Positions 42,438 to 52,100 of a stretch of 64,000 nt of DNA are shown in pieces. The notes beneath the pieces were generated by a model. The model ran no database searches and had not been told where the DNA came from. It saw only the letters and a program-made list of their open reading frames with translations. The translations under genes and the position numbers were made by a program. This DNA is from Diplonema papillatum (lineage: Eukaryota > Euglenozoa > Diplonemea > Diplonemida > Diplonemidae), in contig JAPJBO010000009.1 of NCBI GenBank assembly GCA_030068145.1, forward strand, positions 124,001-188,000, read 5' to 3'. Every line of letters starts with the position of its first letter. The stretch's first letter is position 1.

Positions 42438-43193
42438 TTAGAGCTCCTCTTCTTTGCCGAGGCGGTATTGCTTCGTGTCGAAGAACGCGGACGCACCGTT
42501 GGCCCACTTGTGGGACCGGTCGGAGGTCAGGTATTTGCGGATGCCCGGTCTCATGGCGACGGCCTTGAAGAGGGTGGCGAGCTTCGGCTGCTTGTTGAGC
42601 GCGCTCGGCTCGGGGCGGAGGATGCACGTGTCGAGGAGGTCGAAGAGCAGGATGTCTGCGACGGAGAACTTTTCGCCGAGGACGAAAGGTCCCTTCACGG
42701 CCTTCTCGAAGAACGGAGTCCACGTCGCGATGTCCTTTTTGTAGCCCTCGAGCACGGAGGGGTCGTCTAACACGTTTTTGTTGTATGCCATGGCGCCGTA
42801 TCTCTTCTTCACGTCGCCGACACCACCAGCGATGACGTCGATCTTCGCAAGCTCTGCATCAGTGGCCCGCGTGAGGCCGTGGACTCTCCCGAGGTAGTTC
42901 ATGATCGCGACGCTCTGCACGAGCGTCGTCAGCTCGCCGTTCGCGTTCCAGTACTCGAGGGCGGGCAGCTGGCCGAAGGTCAGGAGGCCGCTTTCGATGC
43001 CCTCGATCTTCGCCTTGGGCCACGTTTCCGGCGTGTGCCTCACCTCCTCGAAGTCGATCTCCAGCTCGCTCAGCAGCAGCCGGACCGGCTGCCCGAGACC
43101 CCTGATGTCAAAATAATGCAGCCTCGCCCTCGGCTTCGCGGACGCGCACCCAGCGACGCACAGGGCAGCCAGCAGCAGTCGGAGCGACATCAT
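42438..43193 (-). CDS. glutathione S-transferase with signal peptide
   Basis: A single exon of 251 residues from the first of two adjacent ATGs. Residues 1-20 (MMSLRLLLAALCVAGCASA) are a clear signal peptide. The thioredoxin-like N-domain follows: LHYFDIRGLGQPVRLLLSEL with the likely catalytic Tyr, FGQLPALEYW, and the glutathione-binding TLVQSVAIMNYLGR. The all-helical C-domain includes FVLGEKFSVADILLFDLLDT, the N-capping motif of GSTs. The layout is closest to sigma/mu/alpha-type GSTs, which conjugate glutathione to electrophiles. A signal peptide is unusual for a cytosolic class, and the C-terminus GKEEEL resembles but is not a standard KDEL signal, so secretory-pathway or plastid routing is inferred. 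A shared promoter-like module lies 60-130 bp upstream. Confidence 0.9.
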   Translation of the reverse strand: MMSLRLLLAALCVAGCASAKPRARLHYFDIRGLGQPVRLLLSELEIDFEEVRHTPETWPKAKIEGIESGLLTFGQLPALEYWNANGELTTLVQSVAIMNYLGRVHGLTRATDAELAKIDVIAGGVGDVKKRYGAMAYNKNVLDDPSVLEGYKKDIATWTPFFEKAVKGPFVLGEKFSVADILLFDLLDTCILRPEPSALNKQPKLATLFKAVAMRPGIRKYLTSDRSHKWANGASAFFDTKQYRLGKEEEL

Positions 43194-43252
43194 CCTCCTT
43201 CTTCGTCTTTTTCTTCCCCTTTTTTTCTTTTTAGTGTCTAATAAAACAGGGG

Positions 43253-43325
43253 TTTTAGAGTGAAAGTTCGCTTGAAACTCCGGGGTTTTATGCGGTCGTA
43301 CACAAGGAGCTCCCCTTTGTCGGGT
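43253..43325 (-). promoter_or_regulatory. recurrent module upstream of the GST start
   Basis: GTGACCCGACAAAGGGGAGC, CGCATAAAACCCCGGAGTTT and CAAGCGAACTTTCACTCTAA on the minus strand, in the same order as in the CCCH and AlkB copies. Confidence 0.55.
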
Positions 43326-43379
43326 CACTTATTCAACCATGACTAGCGTGCTTTGATACGCCATACAAAAGGAGAATGC

Positions 43380-45041
43380 GCGCGCATGCTGAGATAAATC
43401 CGCCGCTGCTGCCCGAACCACAAGCGCGGAACAGGTTTTCGTGCGGGGCCCGGCAGGTTTACGGGTTGTCCCATGCTCGTGCGCTTGAGGAGAGACTGCT
43501 CCAAGCTGAACTTGCGTGAAGCGCAGGTACAGAATGCTCAAAGCTGGAAACTGCTTCCATCCCAAGTGCGAAACGGGGACGCTTCCGCGCGTTCTCGCGT
43601 TGCGTGCCGCATAACATAGATCTGGGTGCGTGCGGGGTGTCTCGCACTGTCTTCCCGCGGCGTGAAGGTGGCCGACGGATCGCCGGCTGGTCACATGGTT
43701 AGCAGCAGACTCGTGCGTGAGGCGCACGGAACATTCGAAGCTGGAAGCTGCTTTCATCACAAGTGCGGAACAGGGACGTTCCCACGCGTTCTCGCATTGC
43801 GTGCCGCATAACATGGATCTGGGTGCGAGCGATTATCTTCCCGCGGCGTGAAGGTGGGCGACGGATCACTCGGCTGGTCGCGCGAGTAGCATCGACTTCA
43901 GCCGGAACGCGTGCTGCGGCTCGTACGAGTACCCGTAAGGGATGCGCCACCGCGCGCCGTACTTGAGGGGGGTCAGCGGCCCGGGCAGCAAGAGCAGCTT
44001 GGTGGCGGGCGCCAATCCATCACTCCGAGTGGACGGATCACCCGGCTGGCCACGTGAGTGACAGCAGAACTCGCATGAAACGCAGGTGTGCTGAATTCTA
44101 CTTTTATCACAACTGTGTGCCTCTGGTCACTTGAGCAGAGGCAGCAGGCATACGTAAGGCGCACGGAACATTCAAAGCTGAAATCTGCTTCATCAAGCAC
44201 TGCGTCCTCTGGTCACTTGAGTAGCAGCAGACCATGCGTGAGCTGCACAAAACATTCAGAGCTGGAAGCTGCTTCCATCACAAGTGCGGAACAGGGACTG
44301 GGGTTTCCACGCGTTCTCGCATTGCGTGCCGCATAACATAGAGCTGGGTGCGTGCGGGGTGTCTCGCACTGTCTTCCCGCGGCGTGAAGGTGGCCGACGG
44401 ATCACCGGCTGGTCACATGGTTAGCAGCAGACTCGTGCGTGAGGCGCACGGAACATTCGAAGCAGGAAGCTGCTTCCATCACAAGTGCGGAACAGGGACG
44501 TTTCCACGCGTTCTCGCATTGCGTGCCGCATAACATGGATCTGGGTGCGTGCGGGGTGTCGCATTGTCTTCCCGCGGCGTGAAGGTGGCTGACGGGTCAC
44601 CCGGCTGGTCGCGTGAGTAGCAGCAGAACATGAGCGAAGCGCGGTAGTCCTTCGGCATCGAGTTCAGCCGGAACGCGTGCTGCGGCTCGTACGAGTACCC
44701 GTAAGGGATGCGCCACCGCGCGTCGTACTTGAGGAAGGTCAGCGACCCGGGCAGCAAGAGCAGCTTGGTGGAGGGCGCCAATCCACCACTCCGAGTGGAC
44801 GGATCACCCGCTGGCCACGTGAGTGACAGCAGAACTTGCAAGAAACGCAGGTATGCTGAAATCTGCTTTTATCACAAAGTGTGCCTCTGGTCGCTTGAGC
44901 AGAGGCAGCAGGCATACGTAAGGCGCACGGAACATTCAAAGCTGAGATCTGCTTCATCAAGCACTGCGTCCTCTGGTCACTTGAGTAACAGCAGGCCATG
45001 CGTGAGCTGCACAAAACATTCAGAGCTGGAAGCTGCTTCCA
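43380..45041 (-). repeat. array of partial copies of the AlkB-like gene's last exon
   Basis: Fragments of the exon recur at ~43555-43700, 43760-44020, 44275-44420 and 44480-44800. Each carries TTTCCACGCGTTCTCGCATT or the GAGTACCCGTAAGGGATGCG block. The longest (44479-44800) keeps the frame KLLLLPGSLTFLKYDARWRI to PHL. Others are cut or frameshifted. Blocks with GCAGAGGCAGCAGGCATACG (44140, 44900) separate them. These are gene fragments, not complete copies. Confidence 0.8.
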
Positions 45042-47208
45042 TCACAAGTGCGGAACAGGGACGTTTCCACGCGTTCTCGCATTGCGTGCCGCATAACATG
45101 GATCTGGGTGCGTGCGGGGTGTCGCATTGTCTTCCCGCGGCGTGAAGGTGGCTGACGGATCACCCGGCTGGTCGCGTGAGTAGCAGCAGAACATGAGCGA
45201 AGCGCGGTAGTCCTTCGGCATCGAGTTCAGCCGGAAAGCGTGCTGCGGCTCGTACGAGTACCCGTAAGGGATGCGCCACCGCGCGTCGTACTTGAGGAAG
45301 GTCAGCGACCCGGGCAGCAAGAGCAGCTTGGTGGCGGGCGCCAAGCCGTCGGGCGTCTCTTCGTCGTACCGTTCTTCGACCCCTTCCTCCGCGTGGCAGA
45401 GCTGCAGGACCACCGGCGCGTGGAGGTTGACGATCCCGACGTAGTTCCCGAACTCCCGCGCCTTCACGTGCGCGTTCATGCCGCTCGTCGGCTCGAGCCA
45501 CTCGTTCCACCGCGCGAAGTTGGGCGGCCGGTCGAGCGAAGGGTGCCACTCCTGCACGGGGGCGTTCCTGTTTTTTAGAGTGCAAGTTCGCTTAGGATCC
45601 GGGGTTTTATAGTCTCGGGTGACCATTGTCGTAAAGGTTCCTTTAAGGTATAGTATAATAGTGTGCGTATCGTATCTGCTGAGTGGGGTGCCATCGGCAT
45701 GTCGATGAGTACCACACAATCGACCTCCTTTAGAGATTTCGCACCGTAATCCCGACGTAGTTGCCGGACTCGCGTTCATGCCGCTCGTCGGCTCGAGCCG
45801 CTCGTTCCACCGCGCGAAGTTGGGCGGCCGGTCGAGCGGCGGGTGCCACTCCTGCACGGGGGCGTTCCTGTTTTTGTGTTTCCGACGATCCCGTGGGACG
45901 TACAGATTGGTGTCTTTCGACCTTTTGACGGTTTTGTGAAATTCAGCTACATGTGGTCGGTGGGCGAGGGGGGCCTCAGGCTAGGATAGGAAGCTTTACT
46001 GTGTCTGCTAGACTTTAACTCATGCTTGAACCAGGACGTCCACTCTGCTGCCTTTCCGCTGGGCTCTTGGTAGCATACCCGCTCGCATACCTACACTTTT
46101 CGTTTTTTGTATAAGCACCAGCTTTGTAGGGAATACTTGAGGAGGTTTGTTTAGCACTGAGTTCTTTTCAGTACATGAACCACATGGATTAGCATGCACT
46201 ATGCATGAACCATGTTTAGCAGCGGCTGCCAAACATCCCGTGAAACAAAAATGGTACGACACCACACCACCCAGGCCCGGCCAATGTGCAATCGAGCTAA
46301 TGCCCTGACCAAATGTAATTTTGGTTGACCGCACTACTGGACGTGGTTTCAGGTGGAAAATTTGGCAAATGATCATGAGCAAAAGGTCCTACTTCGGCGG
46401 TTCAGTTTCCTCGCACGTTGCATGTGGCTAAAAAGAAAAAAGACCTGTTTTTTCGTTTTTTCGCGCCGCTCGATCCCGCCTCCGCCGTAGCCGATACCGG
46501 CCGCCCGCCGAAGTACTCCCAGACTTTCTGCAGGGCCGCGTGCGTGCTGGGGGCAGTCGCCGGGTCGAGCGGCACCGCTTTGCCCCTGACGGTCGGCGGG
46601 AGGGACTGCAGCGCCGCCGGCGCGGCCAGGCTGACCGCGTTGCGGCGGCCGACGCGTGAGATCAAGGGGTGGTTGCGCTCCGCCCAGCCGTGGCGGACGT
46701 TCCGGACCTTGCCGCCCGCTTCGGATGCGAACGTGTTGCGCATGTGCGTGTACGTGTTCTTCACCCGGACCGAGTGCTCTTCGTTGCGGAACAGCGGAGC
46801 CGCCTCGCCCTGCAAGGCGGTCTGTTCTTCCTGCGTGAAAAAAAACGGGTAGCTCCACAACCCGGCGACGCCGTCGTCGCACGGGGTGTCCAGGACCTGG
46901 ACGTGGTTGAAAGCTGGGTTCGTTTTGGCGAACTGTTCCTGGAGGTGCGCCTGGTTGTGGTTGATGACCGGCGTGCGCCACTGCGTGCGGGCCCGCGCGT
47001 GCGTGCCGACGGAGGAAGACTCCCGAGGGACGGTCGTCATGACTTTGTACATGTGCGGGTTCGTCGGCGTGTGGAGGAAGTCGTTGTCCTCGTCCGCCGC
47101 CGGGACGTACGGGTTGAACTCGAAGTTGGTGTTCTGCGTGGCATAGCGCCTCCTCCTCACCCTCTGCACTGCTCCACCAGTACTCTGCGCGCGGATGCTT
47201 TTCATCAT
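45042..47208 (-). CDS. AlkB-like 2-oxoglutarate oxygenase-fold protein, two exons, probably catalytically altered
   Basis: Exon 1 is 47208-46445 and exon 2 is 45567-45042. The donor is ACAG/GTCTTT and the acceptor AAACAG/GAAC; both ends are phase 2, giving ~429 residues ending NVPVPHL. Exon 1 has GLWSYPFFFTQEEQTALQGE, like the FL..EE..LL start of AlkB proteins. Exon 2 has MNAHVKAREFGNYVGIVNLH, LLLLPGSLTFLKYDARWRIP and KDYRASLMFCCYS, matching the AlkB jelly-roll order (N-x-H-x-D, L.PGSLL.L...AR, R-x-SL-x-F). The iron-binding H-x-D reads HVK, and the second His expected after ARW is absent, so it is probably not an active dioxygenase. The family assignment is by pattern. The start is the first of two ATGs in MMKSIRAQSTGG; an upstream ATG at 47244 is also in frame. 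Confidence 0.6.
45570..45650 (-). promoter_or_regulatory. recurrent module at the 3' end of the AlkB-like gene intron
   Basis: TAAAGGAACCTTTACGACAA, TGGTCACCCGAGACTATAAA and ACCCCGGATCCTAAGCGAAC, then TTGCACTCTAAAAAACAG, which is the splice acceptor itself. Confidence 0.55.
45767..45867 (-). pseudogene. duplicate of the AlkB-like exon 2 start
   Basis: It encodes RNAPVQEWHPPLDRPPNFAR as in the gene, but stops matching soon after SGMNA. The sequence before its acceptor (GTCGGAAACACAAAAACAG) differs from the gene's own intron end, which carries the recurrent module. Confidence 0.85.
46146..46245 (+). repeat. family C repeat, complete copy
   Basis: GTTTAGCACTGAGTTCTTTT to GGCTGCCAAACATCCCGTGA, inside the AlkB-like gene intron. 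Confidence 0.8.
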
Positions 47209-47279
47209 CTTTCTCACCAACCCCCAACGACAGGAAGCTCCCACCTTTTGATCCTGTTAGGTTAGGAGTGCGCCCTCGA

Positions 47280-47595
47280 AAAATTGGAAACGGGACATTC
47301 TGTTTTGACGAACTGTTCCTGGAGGTGTGACTGGTTGTGGTTGATGACCGGCGTGCGCCACTGCGTGCGGGTCCGCGTGTGCGTGCCGACGGAGGAAGAC
47401 TCCCGAGGGACAGTCGGCATGACTTTGTGCATGTGCGGGTTCGTCGGCGCGTGGAGAAAGTCGGTGTCCTCGTCCACCGCCGGGACGTACGGGTTGAACT
47501 CGAAGTTGGTGTTCTGCGTGGCATAGCGCCTCCTCCTCACCCTCTGCACTGCTCCACCCGTACTATGCGCGCGGATGCTTTTAATCATGTTTCCC
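47280..47595 (-). pseudogene. partial tandem duplicate of the AlkB-like first exon
   Basis: It encodes MIKSIRAHSTGGAVQRVRRR and PNPHMHKVMPTVPRES..., ~92% identical by eye to 46915-47210, then breaks at TECPVSNFSRAHS, where the next unit begins. Only the first ~95 residues are present. Confidence 0.85.
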
Positions 47596-47639
47596 ACCAA
47601 CCCCCAACCCCCCAACGACAGGAAGCTCCCACCTTTTGA

Positions 47640-48165
47640 TCCTGGTAGACTAGGTGTTGGCTGGCGACTGATCTCAAATCTCTTACCAGCAAAACAGCAT
47701 GGGGCTGTGCCACGCCCTCACAAAACTGTTCTCGAAGCCGTACTTGGATTGCGTTGTGGCAGGGATCTTCCGCGTGCATTCGGTTCGCCATCTATCCCAC
47801 GACAGTACCCTTCTATTGGAACTACTCGTAATATCTGGGTTCTGTCGTTGTGGGTGCGTTTGTCTGTAGGCGTTCCGCGTCTTGGAAGACAGAGTGTCCG
47901 TATTGAGCTCCTTTTTTTCCTTCTCAATTCCTTGGCAATTACTTTGGGTTGCACGCTTGTCCGGTCGTGTGATGAATGATTGTCTGGCAACGCGAACGGA
48001 ACGAGACACTTGCATCTTCGGCAGGTTCGAATCCTGCGAATGTGCAGAGCGCTTGATTTGACTGTGTGAATGCGGAGTTCTTGAGACAGATCTCTGTTGC
48101 AAGTTGAGAGGATCTCACGGATGATCGTTTTTCAGGTTGGGCGAGCGCGCATTCCTGGCCGTTCA
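47640..48165. other. no gene seen
   Basis: At 48021-48037 there is GCAGGTTCGAATCCTGC, a perfect T-arm-like hairpin with B-box sequence, but no acceptor stem pairs with the following GAATGTG, so I do not call a tRNA. Confidence 0.5.
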
Positions 48166-48173
48166 GGGTTCTT

Positions 48174-48530
48174 GCGACCGAAGTGCGTAAAAGTCGAACT
48201 GTGAGTGCGTGAGCCCCTCCGAAGAAAGGCCCGTGACACTCGTTCCAGGCTACCTAGCCCGGGTCTCTGGGTCGCGTCCCCCTCCTTCTCTTGGTCGCCT
48301 GGTTTTGCGTCTTTGCTGGTCCGTCCGGGGCGGTCTTGCGAGCGAAGTGCGTAAAAGTCGAACTGTGAGTGCGTGAGCCCCTCCGAAGAAAGGCCCGTGA
48401 CACTCGTTCCAGGCTACCTAGCCCGGGTCTCGGGGTCGCGTCCCCCTCCTTCTCTTGGTCGCCTGGTTTTGCGTCTTTGCTGGTCCGTCCGGGGCGGTCT
48501 TGCGACCGAAGCGCGAGTTTGCTTGTTTGA
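48174..48530 (+). repeat. tandem repeat, 164-bp unit (family I)
   Basis: Two full units start GCGANCGAAGTGCGTAAAAG at 48174 and 48338, with a third partial start at ~48502. A diverged single copy is at 61395-61560 (GAGTGCGTGAGCCGCTCCGA). Confidence 0.9.
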
Positions 48531-49113
48531 GAATTTTGCAAAACCCCCACCCCACATCGTCAGCGAGGTCCCACCACAAGTATCCTGAAGCGGCGTCTTT
48601 CGAATTGGTGCTCGCAAGAGGACCTCGTTTCGGTTGTTCCTTGAAACAAGCATATGACTGCTGGCAGGATCAACCAGGTTTCTTGTCCACCAGACTGGAC
48701 CGAGGGAAAACTGACGAATCAGAGATTCCCCGATATCCAGAGATTGTATTGGGTCAAGCCTAGATTGATGCATTGCGCATTCCTTTCGTTCTTCAGCTTT
48801 GAGGGACCGACCTCCTGCTGTCGCCTCCTATGCAACTGCCGCCGACAGCCATTGGAGGGAACCCACGCGAATTTCCTCTCAATGAATAAGCCGCCTGCAG
48901 CTGAAATCATCGTAGCATCGCCTGTGTGCTGTTTCCAACGAGGGAACACATTACTGAGGCGTAGTGCACGTGTTTTGCGCACTCACCAGTGACCTGTTGT
49001 AGTGAAACACTACGACTAATATCGTGTGACCTGTGCAAGCCCCGCTCAGAGCAAAGGTTTGCTCGATACACGATCAAGCAAGAGCATGACCATAACGACC
49101 ACCGCTTGCAAGT
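48531..49113. other. no gene seen
   Basis: No coding signature. The end (49085-49113) matches the segment before gene copy B (57910-57941), i.e. shared 3' flank of the methyltransferase copies. Confidence 0.5.
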
Positions 49114-52100
49114 CTAGAGGACCTCGCCGACGATGGTCGTTTCCAACTTGGTGTTGGCGAACAGGTGCATCTCCTCTCGGTTCTGAAGCCAGTCAAGGCC
49201 TTTGAGCGCCTCTTCCTTCTTTTCGGCGAACCGCACCTTCCCGCGGTACGTGTTCTTGAACGTCAGCACTACCAACGCAGGTTTGTCGAAGGCGTCCGCG
49301 TCGTGCAGCTGCTTCGCCAGTGCAGCCGTGTCGCCGAGCTCCACGTTCATGTCGCAAACGTAAATGGCAGGCCGCAGGCCTCGCTCCAGCGCGAAGGACA
49401 CAAACTGCTGCCCCTTAGCTTTGAACTGCACGATCTCCCTGTCTGCCAAGGCAGTAGGCGTTACCGCAGGCTTGGCGCTGGTCATGTAGCTTTCGAGGGA
49501 GTCTGGCACTATCAGGTGATCTTTCAATAGGGCGTCCATTTGGGTTGCCGGGTCTACTGCCATGACGCGGCTGGTGGCGAAGTTGCGCACGCAGCAGAAG
49601 GACCAGCCCCCCGGCGATGCACCGATGTCGAAGGCGAGTGCCCGGTTCATGTATCGGTCGACTGCACCAAGGCGCCTCAGGTACCGGTTTTGGATCTCCC
49701 AGAGCTTCCAGTACGCACCGGACGGGACGTGCTCCTTGATCTCTGGCGGAAGGAACCGCGGGCGGCTCAGTCCAACCCAGTAGAACCCATCCGAGTAGCA
49801 CACCTGTGTGTAGCGTTGGGTACTTGGGTAGGCCGGACGTGCAGGCATAGACAGACGCATAGATGCCCGTGGGTAGATGGGCCCTGCTAATAATGCTTTG
49901 AGTGCAACTCGTTTCATGTTTCGCACCCTGGAAACAGCAAGATCTTGCATAGTGGCATCTTTGACCAAATTGGTGACTGGGATGATAGGCGTATGGAATG
50001 TGACAGAATTTCTAGCGTTTATTGTGGTTTAGAGGTTCGGTGTTTTAGGGTCTCCGGTTGACCATTGAGGCTGTGAGGCGGGTGGTATGTGGGTAGTAGG
50101 TATGCTTAAATACGGCTAGCCATGTTTGTAAGTGTTGCGACCGACACCAAGAAGAAATTCGCTTTGAATTTAGTCTTGGGCCCCCCACGCGCATGCATGT
50201 TGAGCAGGGGTTGCCATGCAGCTCGTATCGGTCTGTAATATGCGTTCTTACTTCCTTTGGGTTGAGGAGGACGTGCGGTGGGAGGGTCGGGTAGTAGAAA
50301 GAGAAGGTGAAGTTTCGTGGGCGGATTCCACTCGACACCACCGGACGGTAGAGTATCCGCGAGGGTGGGTACCGACGGCCCCCCGGGTCTTGAGCGTACC
50401 GGACATCCCACACACAGCAACCACCTCGAAATGGAAGCATGGCCCAAGTCTCTGGACAGTTGGCTGAAAGCGCTCAAGTGGGCGTCGCCGGGGCAGGAAA
50501 CGGGAATCGGTTATATGGAGCTAGCGGTAGCCTTTGAGAAAGAAGCGGGGATGGTGCTACCCCTGCCAAACGGGCGCACGAACAACGTCGCGGAGTATGG
50601 AGGACTCCTGGCTAGCCTAGAGCTCCTTCAGCAAGTAAGGGTCGAGCGGGAAGTGCGTTGCGTGGTCCGCGGCGACTCCGCCCTCGCAGTGGGTCAAGTG
50701 ACACGACGAACAAGTTGCTCTAAGCAGCTACGGCCGATGCTCACCCGCGCAAGTACCCGCATATGCGCCACCACTCAGCAACGGTTACAAGTGGTAGTCG
50801 AACACGTTCGGCGGGAGCGCAACCGCGATGCGGACGCGCTCAGCAACGCAGCGATGGACGTAGTGCAGCGGAGCCGGCCACCCCGACAGGAGCAGATGAA
50901 GCTGCTGCGACAGTTGCAGCAGTCACTCCTTGGGAAGGCACTGAGCCTGATTGAGCTGGGAAGCTCATGCACGAAGGTACCGAAGCGGCCATGGCACTTC
51001 GGTTTCGACACGCCGACGACCATACTAACGTCGCTTGGAGGGACCATTGTGCGGGGAGTATCGTGCAGAGCGCACGATCACGAGAGCGGCCGAGGATGGT
51101 ATCCTGGGTCAGGGAGCATGTACAAAGCGGTCACGTTTCTGCTACAAGTGCAACCAAACAGGAATTTGCGGGAGGTCGTGAAGAAATGCGAGGTTTTGTT
51201 TGAAAAGCTGGGTTGTGACTGATGTTTTTGTGCGGTCGACGATATACGTCGTTCTGATGTCTGACGACTTTGTTTATTTGCTTTGCTTTGTTTTCCTTGT
51301 GGACCTTTGATTTCCTCCTTTCAAACAAAAACTTCTTTCTCTGGGACAATCCCCACTCACCAATCAGTTTACTCCCTTTTTTTTGCTGTCGTTTCCAGTG
51401 TGCGCGCGATCAGCCGGCTTGCCGGCTGATTAATTCCGATCCCTTTTTCTTACCGGCAGACTCGCACAAAATCAGCCGATTTTCAACAGTGTAAGCTTTG
51501 GCTATGCCGCCCATGGAGCGGAATCAGCTTGATGCACCGGCAAGATGCTGTCGTAAAACCCTTTCTGATCGGCAGACCTTCCAAAAATCAGCCGATTTTC
51601 AACAGTGTAAGCTTTGGCTATGCCGCCCATGGAGCGGAATCAGCTTGATGCACCGGCAAGATGTTGTCGTAAAACCCTTTCTGATCGGCAGACCTTCCAA
51701 AAATCAGCCGATTTTCAACAGTGTAAGCTTTGGCTATGCCGCCCATGGAGCGGAATCAGTTTGATGCACCGGCAAGATGCTGTCGTAAAACCCTTTCTGA
51801 TCGGCAGACCTTCCAAAAATCAGCCGATTTTCAACAGTGTAAGCTTTGGCTATGCCGCCCATGGAGCGGAATCAGCTTGATGCACCGGCAAGATGCTGTC
51901 GTAAAACCCTTTCTGATCGGCAGACCTTCCAAAAATCAGCCGATTTTCAACAGTGTAAGCTTTGGCTATGCCGCCCATGGAGCGGAATCAGCTTGATGCA
52001 CCGGCAAGATGTTGTCGTAAAACCCTTTCTGATCGGCAGACCTTCCAAAAATCAGCCGATTTTCAACAGTGTAAGCTTTGGCTATGCCGCCCATGGAGCG

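Noticed and set aside
48000..48050. Possible tRNA gene around GCAGGTTCGAATCCTGC
   Set aside because: The T-arm and B box are perfect, but the seven bases after it (GAATGTG) find no complementary acceptor strand 60-90 bases upstream, and no D arm or anticodon arm folds convincingly.
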